Shown here piece by piece: positions 1 to 6,851 of a stretch of 13,875 bases of DNA; the stretch's first letter is position 1, and every line of letters starts with the position of its first letter. The notes under the pieces were generated by a model. The model was not told the DNA's origin, ran no database searches, and saw only the letters and a list, made by a program, of their open reading frames with translations. Source of the stretch: Pseudogracilibacillus sp037892545 (lineage in GTDB: Bacteria; Bacillota; Bacilli; Bacillales; Amphibacillaceae); assembly GCF_037892545.1 (NCBI RefSeq), contig NZ_JBBKBG010000047.1, positions 1-13,875 of the forward strand, given 5' to 3'. A program made the translations under genes and the position numbers.

Positions 1-153
1 TGATTTCACATTTATATACTTCTTATTACTTATTTGTTACGTAAGTGTTTAAAATATATTACATCCTTTATTATACAATTAAATGGAAATAGAAACAATT
101 ACTATATGTAAAAATACCGAATATGTTAATTTGATTACAAATTTTAAAATCAG
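1..153. other. AT-rich intergenic stretch, no gene seen
   Basis: This stretch is very AT-rich and carries no open reading frame with a ribosome binding site on either strand. It contains an isolated 8-base palindrome, TTACGTAA, at 37-44, which I cannot assign to a known regulator. It is probably the spacer between an unseen upstream gene and the small transcription unit starting near 190. Confidence 0.5.
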
Positions 154-183
154 TTGTGAAAACGTCAAAAGTTGTCGTATAAT
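154..183 (+). promoter_or_regulatory. Sigma-A-type promoter for the small ORF at 244-378
   Basis: A perfect -10 hexamer TATAAT lies at 178-183. A partial -35 element, TTGTGA (4 of 6 consensus bases), lies at 154-159, giving an 18-base spacer. Transcription would start near 190, leaving a leader of about 50 nt before the GTG start at 244. A TTG at 172, in the same frame as the ORF, sits inside this promoter and so is unlikely to be a real start codon. Confidence 0.55.
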
Positions 184-243
184 ATAAATGTAGTTCAAAT
201 TATTTACATAATAAGTATTAATTCTTTAAAAAGGATGGGTTAT

Positions 244-378
244 GTGGTTGATCAAGAGTACTTAAAATCATTTTTGAAAACGTTAATTCAAGATGCGGAA
301 AAAAATGACACAAAAACGGTAGAGGAACTTGTACAAAAAATTGTAGCAGAATTAGAAGGAACCCTCGTACACTCTTAA
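244..378 (+). CDS. Hypothetical small protein (44 aa), family not recognised
   Basis: I do not recognise this protein. The GTG start at 244 is chosen because AAAAAGGA ends about 8 bases upstream; the ATG at 235 overlaps that SD, and the TTG at 172 falls in the promoter. The product starts VVDQEYLKSF and ends TLVHS. It is hydrophilic, rich in Lys and Glu, and looks like two short amphipathic helices (roughly residues 5-16 and 21-38). There is no signal peptide, membrane segment or Cys motif. Its last codons are encoded inside the 5' arm of a terminator hairpin. It stands alone, convergent with yvyE, with its own promoter, so it is plausibly a real small gene. It could instead be a leader peptide or part of a small RNA. 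Confidence 0.5.
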   Translation: MVDQEYLKSFLKTLIQDAEKNDTKTVEELVQKIVAELEGTLVHS

Positions 379-399
379 TATACGAAGAGTAACGAGGGT
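361..399. terminator. Hairpin between convergent small ORF and yvyE, probably a bidirectional terminator
   Basis: ACCCTCGT at 361-368 pairs with ACGAGGGT at 392-399, and ACTCTT at 371-376 pairs with AAGAGT at 385-390, with a small internal bulge and an 8-base loop. The plus strand continues CTTTAT. Reading the minus strand, the flank is pyrimidine-rich (TTCCTTCT). Neither side has a long U tract, so efficiency is uncertain, but placement between two convergent genes fits a shared terminator. The 5' arm overlaps the last five sense codons and the first base of the stop codon of the small ORF. Confidence 0.65.
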
Positions 400-401
400 C
401 T

Positions 402-1034
402 TTATACATCAACTTCAATATATTTTTGTTCTATATCTTTGATATCGACTTGATTATTGGATAAGTTCACTATAAAATCTTTAAATTGTTGAATTTGATT
501 TATATGTACGAAAACATTCATATTGATATGTTCGATATATTCTATATGGTCAATAATATACTCACTATTTCTTAGCTCATTTTCAATTTTACCTAAAAGA
601 GGATAAGCAAAACTTACTAACATGCCTTGCATTAATTGTCTTTCAACAATACCAACGTTTTTAATTGTTTCAGATGTTGTGGAGCTATATGCACGAATAA
701 GTCCGCCAGCACCAAGTTTGATACCACCAAAATACCTTGTAACTACGACGGCAGTATTTTTCAGTTGAAGCTTTTTCAGGACCTCGAGCATAGGGATACC
801 TGCTGTTCCACTTGGTTCACCATCATCATTTGCTTTTTGAATTTCATCATTGTCACCGATGATGTAAGCAGAACAATTATGTGTTGCATCATGATGTTTC
901 TTCTTTATACGTTGGATAAATTGTTGTGCTTCCTCTTCGTCATGGACACGAGTAACATAGCCGATGAATCTTGACTTTTGTATGGTGATTTCGTGAAATC
1001 CATCACACTTTATAGTATAGTATTTAGATAACAT
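402..1034 (-). CDS. yvyE: YvyE/YigZ family protein (IMPACT, UPF0029 domain)
   Basis: This is a 210-aa cytoplasmic protein of the YigZ/IMPACT family. Visible signatures are KSRFIGY (about residues 20-26), HHDATHNCSAY (47-57), NDDGEPSGTAG (69-79) and VVVTRYFGGIKLGAGG (96-111). The C-terminal part, about residues 135-205, matches the position of the ferredoxin-like DUF1949 domain. Length agrees with the family (about 205-215 aa). The ATG at 1034 is preceded by GGAGG at a good distance; longer in-frame starts run into the degS start region and lack such an SD. The eukaryotic homologue IMPACT modulates Gcn2 signalling, but the bacterial function is not settled. It is divergent from degS, as in Bacillus, and shares the terminator with the small ORF. 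Confidence 0.93.
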   Translation of the reverse strand: MLSKYYTIKCDGFHEITIQKSRFIGYVTRVHDEEEAQQFIQRIKKKHHDATHNCSAYIIGDNDEIQKANDDGEPSGTAGIPMLEVLKKLQLKNTAVVVTRYFGGIKLGAGGLIRAYSSTTSETIKNVGIVERQLMQGMLVSFAYPLLGKIENELRNSEYIIDHIEYIEHINMNVFVHINQIQQFKDFIVNLSNNQVDIKDIEQKYIEVDV

Positions 1035-1065
1035 ATATAATTCCTCCGATATGCATATTAATATG

Positions 1066-1074
1066 ATTATAACA
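1066..1074 (-). promoter_or_regulatory. Extended -10 promoter for yvyE
   Basis: Read on the minus strand, TGTTATAAT (1074 down to 1066) is a perfect extended -10 element (TGnTATAAT). The -35 position has only a poor match (CCATTT), which is tolerated by extended -10 promoters. Transcription would start near 1060, giving a leader of roughly 25 nt that contains the GGAGG of yvyE. The element lies within 20 bases of the degS start. On the plus strand the same AT-rich stretch has weak -10 look-alikes but no good -35, so the degS promoter is not clear and may lie within yvyE. Confidence 0.5.
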
Positions 1075-1090
1075 TAGGTCGGTGAATAAA

Positions 1091-2236
1091 ATGGTGTTAG
1101 ACAAACGAGCAAAAGAAAGATCGCTCGACATGATTGTGGAAGAAATGAAAAATGTTGTTGAAAAAACTAAAGATGATATTTTCGATATTAGCGAGGAAGC
1201 GATTAGTGAATTAGAAGCCTTAGAAAGCAAACTTGCGACGATTAAAAAGAAAATTTTAGATTATATAAAGGCAGAAAATATATTAACACGTGAAGTACAA
1301 GCATCAAGACAAAAACTACTATTAGTAAGTAGAGAATTTGATACGTATTCAGAAGATGATATTCGTGAAACCTATGAACATACACATGAAATGCAAACAC
1401 GTCTAGCCATTAATCATAAAGAAGAGAAATTACTTCGACAGCAGCGTGATGAAATAGAAAGACGAATTATTCGTTTAAATAAAACAGTGCATCAAGCGAA
1501 TGACTTAGGACGAAAAGTATCTGTTGTGCTTAGTTATTTACAGGATGATTTTAATGAATTAAACGAAGTGTTAAAAACTGCAAAAGAGAAACAACAAATT
1601 GGTTTGAAAATTATTGAAGCACAAGAATTAGAAAGAAAACGGTTATCGAGAGAGATGCATGATGGTCCAGCACAGATGTTAGCAAATATTTTGTTACGAT
1701 CAGAAATCATCGATTTATCTGTAAAAGGCGGAAATATTACAGAGGCTGTATCTGAATTGAAAAATGTTCGTGGAAATATTCGATCTGTATTAAGGGAAGT
1801 TAGAAGAATTATTTATGATTTACGCCCAATGGCTTTAGATGATTTGGGAATTATTCCGACAGTGAAAAAACATGTTTCGACAATGGCTGAAACATATCAT
1901 ACACATATAGAATTACAATTAATTGGTGAGGAAAAAAGATTAGAATCAAATTATGAAGTAGCTGTATTTCGATTAATTCAGGAATCGTTACAAAATGCAT
2001 TAAAACATGCTGAAGCGACAAAAATTTATGTTACTTTACAAATAGAGCAAGATGAAATAATGATTGTTGTTCTAGACAATGGTAAGGGCTTTCGAACAGA
2101 TGAAGTGAAACGTAATTCATTCGGTTTAATGGGGATGAAGGAAAGAGTGGAAATGTTAAATGGACATTTTCATATTAATTCTACACTAGGAAAAGGAACA
2201 ACAATCAAAATAATACTACCATATATTGTAGAATGA
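1091..2236 (+). CDS. degS: Sensor histidine kinase DegS (cytoplasmic)
   Basis: DegS is the soluble histidine kinase that phosphorylates and dephosphorylates DegU. The protein is 381 aa from ATG 1091. An N-terminal sensor region rich in coiled coil (about residues 10-170) has no membrane segment. The HisKA_3 dimerisation and phosphoacceptor helix contains REMHDGPAQML, with His about 190. The HATPase domain shows the N box (ESLQNALKHAEA, about 298-309), G1 (DNGKGF, 329-334) and G2 (GLMGMKERV, 345-353). YDLRPMALDDLG (about 242-253) is highly typical of DegS. ATG 1091 is chosen because GGTGA lies 5 bases upstream, and the His position then agrees with His189 of B. subtilis. GTG 1082 is a possible alternative giving 384 aa. 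degU follows after 35 bp, so the two are probably co-transcribed. Confidence 0.96.
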   Translation: MVLDKRAKERSLDMIVEEMKNVVEKTKDDIFDISEEAISELEALESKLATIKKKILDYIKAENILTREVQASRQKLLLVSREFDTYSEDDIRETYEHTHEMQTRLAINHKEEKLLRQQRDEIERRIIRLNKTVHQANDLGRKVSVVLSYLQDDFNELNEVLKTAKEKQQIGLKIIEAQELERKRLSREMHDGPAQMLANILLRSEIIDLSVKGGNITEAVSELKNVRGNIRSVLREVRRIIYDLRPMALDDLGIIPTVKKHVSTMAETYHTHIELQLIGEEKRLESNYEVAVFRLIQESLQNALKHAEATKIYVTLQIEQDEIMIVVLDNGKGFRTDEVKRNSFGLMGMKERVEMLNGHFHINSTLGKGTTIKIILPYIVE

Positions 2237-2271
2237 AATTTTGATTAATAAATCGAGGAGGGACCGTTAAA

Positions 2272-2967
2272 ATGGTTGAAAATGAAGTAATTACAATTGC
2301 ATTAATAGATGATCACAAATTATTTCGCGAAGGAGTTAAGCGTATTTTAAGTTATGAACCATCATTTGAAGTAATCGCGGAAGCAGATGATGGTCGCGAA
2401 GCAAAAACAATTATCGAGCAATATAACCCAGATGTCGTATTAATGGATATTAATATGCCTGAAATGAATGGGATTGAAGCGACGAAAGAATTAATTGAAA
2501 CATATCCAAATACAAAAATTATCATTTTATCTATACATGAAGATGAAACGTATGTTACACATGCATTACAGTCTGGTGCACAAGGGTATTTATTAAAAGA
2601 AATTGATACAGATTCTTTAATGGAAGCAATCAAAGTAGTAAATGAAGGTGGATCATATTTACATCCAAAAGTAACACATAATTTGGTGGAAGATTATCGC
2701 AAGTTAATTGAGGATAAAGAATTGAACAGTAATAATGTTCATGCGATTGAATATAAAAAACCACTACATTTATTAACACGTAGAGAATGTCAAGTACTAC
2801 AATTATTATCAGATGGACAAAGCAACCGAAAAATTGCCGAATCATTAGTTATTAGTGAAAAAACAGTGAAAAACCATGTTAGTAACATTTTGCAAAAAAT
2901 GGATGTAAATGACCGTACACAAGCTGTTGTAACTGCAATTAAAAACGGTTGGGTAGAAGTGTTTTAA
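2272..2967 (+). CDS. degU: Response regulator DegU (NarL/LuxR type)
   Basis: DegU is the DNA-binding partner of DegS; in B. subtilis it controls degradative enzymes, competence (with ComK) and motility, including flgM transcription. This protein is 231 aa against 229 in B. subtilis. The receiver domain (about 8-125) has the acidic pair D13-D14, the phosphoacceptor Asp59 in VVLMDINMPE, the switch residue Ser87 and the conserved Lys109 in GYLLKE. A linker (about 140-165) is the most divergent part. The LuxR-type HTH spans about 168-230, with the recognition helix near SEKTVKNHVSNIL. The SD GAGGAGGGA precedes the ATG. All catalytic residues are intact, so it should be functional and dependent on DegS phosphorylation. 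Confidence 0.97.
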   Translation: MVENEVITIALIDDHKLFREGVKRILSYEPSFEVIAEADDGREAKTIIEQYNPDVVLMDINMPEMNGIEATKELIETYPNTKIIILSIHEDETYVTHALQSGAQGYLLKEIDTDSLMEAIKVVNEGGSYLHPKVTHNLVEDYRKLIEDKELNSNNVHAIEYKKPLHLLTRRECQVLQLLSDGQSNRKIAESLVISEKTVKNHVSNILQKMDVNDRTQAVVTAIKNGWVEVF

Positions 2968-2991
2968 CGGACATAGTAAGGAGAGACTAGA

Positions 2992-3834
2992 ATGAAGTTA
3001 GCAGTTGTTACAGATAGTACAGCTTATATTCCAGAAGATTTGTTGGAGAAATATAATATTTATACCATTCCATTAAGTGTAATATTTGGAGAGGAATCTT
3101 ATCGTGAAGGGATCGACATTACGACAGAAAAATTTTATGAAAAGGTAAAAAAGGAAAAAAAACTACCGACAACATCACAACCACCAATTGGTGGATTTGT
3201 AGATTTATTCGAACATTTAGCTGAACAATATGATGCCGTAATTTCCATTCATTTGTCGAGTAAGTTTAGTGGAACATTTGATGCTGCAAAAACAGCGAGT
3301 TCTATGGTGAATGATATTGAAGTTTATCCCTTTGATTCTGAATTGAGTACAATGCCGCAAGGATTTTTTGTACTAGAAGCTGCTGAATTAGCGCAAAAAG
3401 GTGCACATATAGATGATGTGATTCAAAGATTAAACGAAATGAAAGAAAAAACTCGTGCATACTTCATGGTAGACGATTTAAGCCACTTACAACGAGGTGG
3501 ACGTTTAAATAGTGCTCAAGCCATATTAGGAAGCTTATTAAATATTAAACCGATTTTACATATTGTAGATGGCTTAATTATCCCATTCGAAAAAATTCGT
3601 ACGAGAAAAAAAGCAGTTGCTCGAATTATGTCCATGTTAGAAGAGGATATTGAAGAAAAAGAAGTGAAACGAGTGGTATTTATTCATGCAAATAATGAAC
3701 AGCAAGTAATGAAAATTCACGATAAATTTGCGAAAAAATATCCTCATATAGAAACATTGAATAGTTATTTTGGTCCTGTAATTGGAACTCATTTAGGTGA
3801 AGGGTCTATCGGTGTATCGTGGCAAACAAAATAA
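2992..3834 (+). CDS. degV: DegV family fatty-acid-binding protein
   Basis: This is a 280-aa member of the DegV/FakB family, soluble proteins that hold a fatty acid and present its carboxylate to a kinase (FakA) for acyl-phosphate formation. The sequence shows the N-terminal VTDSTAYIP (6-14), the lipid-site TTSQPP (60-65), SIHLSSKFSGTF (85-96), LQRGGRLN (166-173) and GTHLGEGS (265-272). Thr61, Ser93 and His267 correspond by position to the carboxylate-binding residues known in FakB proteins. The SD AAGGAGA lies upstream of the ATG. It sits 24 bp after degU and 14 bp before comFA, the same position as degV (yviA) in B. subtilis. No fakA is visible in the window, and the name does not imply a proven role in the DegS/DegU pathway. 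Confidence 0.92.
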   Translation: MKLAVVTDSTAYIPEDLLEKYNIYTIPLSVIFGEESYREGIDITTEKFYEKVKKEKKLPTTSQPPIGGFVDLFEHLAEQYDAVISIHLSSKFSGTFDAAKTASSMVNDIEVYPFDSELSTMPQGFFVLEAAELAQKGAHIDDVIQRLNEMKEKTRAYFMVDDLSHLQRGGRLNSAQAILGSLLNIKPILHIVDGLIIPFEKIRTRKKAVARIMSMLEEDIEEKEVKRVVFIHANNEQQVMKIHDKFAKKYPHIETLNSYFGPVIGTHLGEGSIGVSWQTK

Positions 3835-3848
3835 AGTGAGGGATGTTG

Positions 3849-5354
3849 ATGAAACATGTAATGAAAACATCTCCATATGGTAAGTTAGGGAGAGTAGAAA
3901 CACTCTCCCAATTTACTCAATTCCCCAAAATAGAAAAACTATTAAATCCTACATTACAACAATTTTTTACAGGTAAATTACTCCGCAAAGAAGAACTCTC
4001 ATTAGAAGAACAATCATTTCAAATTTTATGGAATAATGGATATTTTAAAACACATCCAGCAATTACAAAAAATAAAGGAACATATATGTGTCATCGTTGC
4101 CATAATAGAAAGAACCATTTATTTGGTGTGATTCCTTGCCAACGTTGTCATAAAACCCATGTTTATTGTAGAAATTGTATTATGATGGGGCGTATGTTAC
4201 AATGTGATTTTTTATATGAATGGATAAAAAGTCCTTATGAATGGCCCAAAATGAAAGAATCACTAAAATGGGATGGAACTTTATCGCATGCCCAACAATA
4301 TGCTGCAAAGGAAATCGTGAGTGCCGTAGAAAACAATGAGCAACGGTTGATCTGGGCTGTAACGGGTGCTGGAAAAACAGAGATGTTATTTTTAGGTCTC
4401 GAACGAGCTTTTGCCCAAGGAAAAAGGGTTTGTTTAGCTTCACCAAGGATGGATGTTGTAAAAGAATTAATTCCAAGATTTACACGAGTATTTCCCCATG
4501 TAGAAATAGAGGCATTACATAGTGATGCAACAAATAAAAGAGGTGTTGCACAGTTCATTATTTCAACAACACATCAACTATTACGTTTTAAAGAAGCTTT
4601 TGATGTAGTGATAATTGATGAAGTGGATGCATTTCCATACTATTTGGACCCGCTTTTACAATTTGCGACAAAGAGGGCAAAAAAGCAACATGCTGCAATG
4701 ATTTATTTAACTGCGACACCTAGAAAAGATTTTTTACGAACATTAAGAAAAGAAAAAGTTCCAATCATTTTTGTTCCAGTTCGCTATCATTTACAGCCAC
4801 TTCCAATGCCTACGATGTTATATGTACATCGATTAACAGAAAAAATAAAAATGAATCAGCCGATCAAACAAGTAGAACAATGGTTACAAAAACGGAAAAA
4901 GCAAGAACGACAAGTGCTTATTTTTATGCCGTCGATTCAACAATTAAAAGATTATAAAGAAACCGTTTGTCAAAGTTTTTTACACCTACATATTATTAAA
5001 TATCATGATCAACTTGATACCGTATATGCCGATGATGACATGCGTGACAAAAAGATAGAAAGATTTAGAAATAAAGAATTAAAAGTTTTAATGACGACAA
5101 CTATTTTGGAACGTGGTGTTACGTTTCCTTCCGTCGATGTCATCATTTTAGGAGCAAGTAATCATATATTCGATGTTGCAGCTTTAGTGCAAATCGCAGG
5201 ACGGGCAGGAAGAAGTAAAGATGATCCCCAGGGACATGTTCTATATGTACATGACGGTTTAACAAATGCAATGCTTGAAGCGAAAAACATGATACGAATG
5301 ATGAATCAGAAACGGAAGAACATGTTGAAAAATAACGTGGTGAAAAAGATATGA
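3849..5354 (+). CDS. comFA: ComFA, ATP-dependent DNA-uptake helicase
   Basis: ComFA is a membrane-associated DEAD-box-like ATPase that drives import of single-stranded DNA during transformation. At 501 aa it is longer than the B. subtilis protein (about 463 aa). An N-terminal zinc-binding region holds six cysteines (C81, C84, C97, C100, C107, C110). Walker A is VTGAGKTEM (about 171-179). Walker B/DEAD-like is VIIDEVDAF (254-262), motif III is LTATPRK (287-293), motif V is TTTILERGVTFPSVDV (416-431), and motif VI is QIAGRAGR (448-455). ATG 3849 is chosen because GAGGG ends six bases upstream, whereas ATG 3843 directly abuts that SD. In B. subtilis comF expression needs ComK, but I see no clear AAAA-N5-TTTT pair nearby. 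The stop overlaps comFC by 4 bases. Confidence 0.95.
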   Translation: MKHVMKTSPYGKLGRVETLSQFTQFPKIEKLLNPTLQQFFTGKLLRKEELSLEEQSFQILWNNGYFKTHPAITKNKGTYMCHRCHNRKNHLFGVIPCQRCHKTHVYCRNCIMMGRMLQCDFLYEWIKSPYEWPKMKESLKWDGTLSHAQQYAAKEIVSAVENNEQRLIWAVTGAGKTEMLFLGLERAFAQGKRVCLASPRMDVVKELIPRFTRVFPHVEIEALHSDATNKRGVAQFIISTTHQLLRFKEAFDVVIIDEVDAFPYYLDPLLQFATKRAKKQHAAMIYLTATPRKDFLRTLRKEKVPIIFVPVRYHLQPLPMPTMLYVHRLTEKIKMNQPIKQVEQWLQKRKKQERQVLIFMPSIQQLKDYKETVCQSFLHLHIIKYHDQLDTVYADDDMRDKKIERFRNKELKVLMTTTILERGVTFPSVDVIILGASNHIFDVAALVQIAGRAGRSKDDPQGHVLYVHDGLTNAMLEAKNMIRMMNQKRKNMLKNNVVKKI

Positions 5355-6037
5355 ACTACTGTTTATATTGTGGCGAGAAAATAAGTAAGACGATTTCTTG
5401 GGGGACATTATTTGTATTAGAGGCGGATAAATATAGTTGTGAAAAATGTGTGCAAGCATTTCAAGAAATAAAAGGCGAGTATTGTCGACGTTGCTATAAA
5501 CGATGTGAACAAGAATGTTGTGATGATTGTTATAAATGGAAAGTAATATATGATGGAAACGATCCTTTACATAAAAATATATCTATTTATCATTATAATG
5601 ATAAAATGAAAGATGTTATATCGAAATGGAAATATCGTGGTGATTACGCGCTCGGTGATATATTTAAACAAAAATTCCAAACCGTTTTTCAGGAAAATTT
5701 TTCACAAATCAACAAAAATACTTTAATTGTTCCAATTCCATTAAGTGAAAAAAGATTGCACGAACGTAATTTCAATCAGGCGGCTCAATTAGCTTCCTTT
5801 CTAACAACAAATATTTCACCTATATTGGAACGGACACATACAGAAAAACAATCGAAAAAAAGCAGGAAGGAACGATTAATGTCAAAAAATCCATTCCTTT
5901 TAAGAGAAAAAGTTCAATCAGACGTGATATTAATTGATGATATTTATACGACGGGACAAACAGTACGTCATGCAGCAAGTTTGTTAAAACAAAATGGTTG
6001 CACAAATATTTATGCATTCACATTAGTTAGAGGGTAA
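5351..6037 (+). CDS. comFC: ComFC, late competence protein with PRTase domain
   Basis: ComFC is a cytoplasmic protein needed for transformation; it acts with ComFA in DNA import or processing. The protein is 228 aa. A cysteine-rich N terminus (C4, C7, C30, C33, C45, C48, C52, C56, C57, C60) is typical of the zinc-ribbon part of ComF proteins. The C-terminal half is a phosphoribosyltransferase-type fold with VPIPLSEKRLHERNFNQA (127-144) and the PRPP loop DVILIDDIYTTGQT (191-204), both intact. The start ATG overlaps the comFA stop in an ATGA arrangement, with GGTGA just upstream, indicating translational coupling. comFB, which lies between these two genes in B. subtilis, is missing here. Confidence 0.94.
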   Translation: MNYCLYCGEKISKTISWGTLFVLEADKYSCEKCVQAFQEIKGEYCRRCYKRCEQECCDDCYKWKVIYDGNDPLHKNISIYHYNDKMKDVISKWKYRGDYALGDIFKQKFQTVFQENFSQINKNTLIVPIPLSEKRLHERNFNQAAQLASFLTTNISPILERTHTEKQSKKSRKERLMSKNPFLLREKVQSDVILIDDIYTTGQTVRHAASLLKQNGCTNIYAFTLVRG

Positions 6038-6075
6038 AATAGACAATATAGAAAAAATTATTATAGGTGATGAAA

Positions 6076-6501
6076 ATGACGGAATTAGCAAACTGTAATA
6101 GTTGTGGAAACGTATTTGCAAGAGGAATTCGAGATATTTGTCCTGCGTGTTATAAAGAGGAAGAAATTGCTTTTCAAAAAGTATATAAATATTTATCGAA
6201 TAAACGAAAAAGAGAAGCGACAATTGATGAAATAGCGAGAGATACAGAAGTTGATAAAGAATTAATTATGAAATTTTTAAAGCAAAACCGATTACGTAAT
6301 TCAAATTTTCCAAAGCTTTCTTATCCATGTGAAATGTGCGGTATTGCAATAATAGAAGGTAAGCTATGTGTAACATGTAGTGTTTCACTTCATAAGCAAT
6401 TACATCAACATGAAGAAGAGGAAAAGAAACGAACAGAACGAATGACGCAAGAAGAACGACAACAAGTGTACTATACAATAAATAAAGACAAAAAACGTTA
6501 A
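6076..6501 (+). CDS. yvyF: YvyF-type flagellar operon protein with zinc-finger-like ends
   Basis: This 141-aa protein matches the YvyF family (flagellar operon protein, TIGR03826 as I recall), always found next to flgM in Bacillus but without a firmly assigned function. The N terminus has CNSC and CPAC pairs, and a second set, CEMC and CVTC, follows at about residues 87-105. Between them is a helix-turn-helix-like stretch (ATIDEIARDTEVDKELIMKF). The C terminus is a Lys/Glu/Arg-rich probable coiled coil. ATG 6076 is preferred because AGGTGA lies 5 bases upstream; GTG 6067 and ATG 6070 overlap that SD. It is 38 bp downstream of comFC, so it may be read from the comF promoter. Its stop codon overlaps the sigma-D promoter of flgM. 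Confidence 0.88.
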   Translation: MTELANCNSCGNVFARGIRDICPACYKEEEIAFQKVYKYLSNKRKREATIDEIARDTEVDKELIMKFLKQNRLRNSNFPKLSYPCEMCGIAIIEGKLCVTCSVSLHKQLHQHEEEEKKRTERMTQEERQQVYYTINKDKKR

Positions 6502-6525
6502 ACATTCTAAAAAAATTGCCGATAC
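6499..6525 (+). promoter_or_regulatory. Sigma-D promoter for the flgM-flgN-flgK-flgL unit
   Basis: TAAA at 6499-6502 and GCCGATAC at 6518-6525 are separated by exactly 15 bases. The sigma-D consensus is TAAA-N15-GCCGATAT, so the match is 11 of 12. The -35 box shares bases with the yvyF stop codon. Transcription would start about 6532 and give a leader of about 40 nt before flgM. In B. subtilis flgM is also driven by a sigma-D promoter at this place, making FlgM part of a negative feedback loop on its own sigma factor. Confidence 0.88.
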
Positions 6526-6572
6526 ATAAAGTAAGCATGATTAGATACGTATATTAAAGAGAGGTGTGTCGA

Positions 6573-6833
6573 ATGAAAATACAAGGACCGAATCCGTATC
6601 TTCAAATATATAATCAGCAAAAACAGTCATCTATTCGTAAAAAAAGTGATCAAAGAACAGATCAATTAAATATTTCTCCAGAAGCAAAAATGATGCAAAT
6701 GAAACAGACAGAACAATCGGAACGTGCACAATATGTGCAAGAACTGAAAGAAAAAGTCCAATCAGGAACATATGAAATAAACTACGAACAAGTAGCGGAA
6801 AAGATGATCGACTATTGGAAATGGGGAAAATAG
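6573..6833 (+). CDS. flgM: FlgM, anti-sigma-D factor
   Basis: FlgM binds sigma-D and blocks late flagellar gene expression until the hook-basal body is complete. This is an 86-aa hydrophilic protein, close to the 88 aa of B. subtilis. The N-terminal half is polar and probably disordered. QLNISPEAK (31-39) and the C-terminal helices LKEKVQSGTYEINYEQVAEKM (about 58-78) carry the family's sigma-binding signature (G-T-Y followed by VAEKM). ATG 6573 is used because GAGAGGTG precedes it; a GTG at 6564 in the same frame lies within that SD. It is the first gene behind the sigma-D promoter. Its TAG stop is immediately followed by the strong SD of flgN. Confidence 0.93.
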   Translation: MKIQGPNPYLQIYNQQKQSSIRKKSDQRTDQLNISPEAKMMQMKQTEQSERAQYVQELKEKVQSGTYEINYEQVAEKMIDYWKWGK

Positions 6834-6851
6834 TAGGAGGTTAGGAAAATT
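6834..6851 (+). promoter_or_regulatory. Strong SD paired with an ATT start codon for flgN
   Basis: AGGAGG at 6835-6840 is a full-strength SD directly after the flgM stop. Eight bases downstream, in the flgN frame, stands ATT (6849-6851). No ATG, GTG or TTG occurs in this frame between the flanking stop at 6834-6836 and a TTG at 6864. That TTG and the ATG at 6867 lie 23 and 26 bases after the SD, too far for normal initiation, and have no SD of their own. The layout therefore points to AUU initiation. Confidence 0.65.

Noticed and set aside
636..974. Plus-strand ORF of 112 codons inside yvyE
   Set aside because: It lies fully antisense to the conserved yvyE core, is unusually Cys/Ile/Phe-rich, and has no SD.
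1062..1073. Plus-strand -10 look-alikes (TATGAT, TATAAC) for degS
   Set aside because: No matching -35, and the start site would fall on or inside the degS start codon; the extended -10 on the minus strand explains this AT-rich stretch better.
3640..3848. ComK box (AAAA-N5-TTTT pair) upstream of comFA
   Set aside because: Only partial A-rich/T-rich patches occur in the degV 3' end; no pair with correct spacing was found, so competence control could not be supported from sequence.
4180..4558. Two overlapping minus-strand ORFs inside comFA
   Set aside because: Both are antisense to the helicase core and have no SD or family features.
6040..6067. TAGACA / TATAGG promoter-like pair before yvyF
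   Set aside because: The spacing is 16 but transcription would begin at the start codon, leaving no leader for the existing AGGTGA SD.
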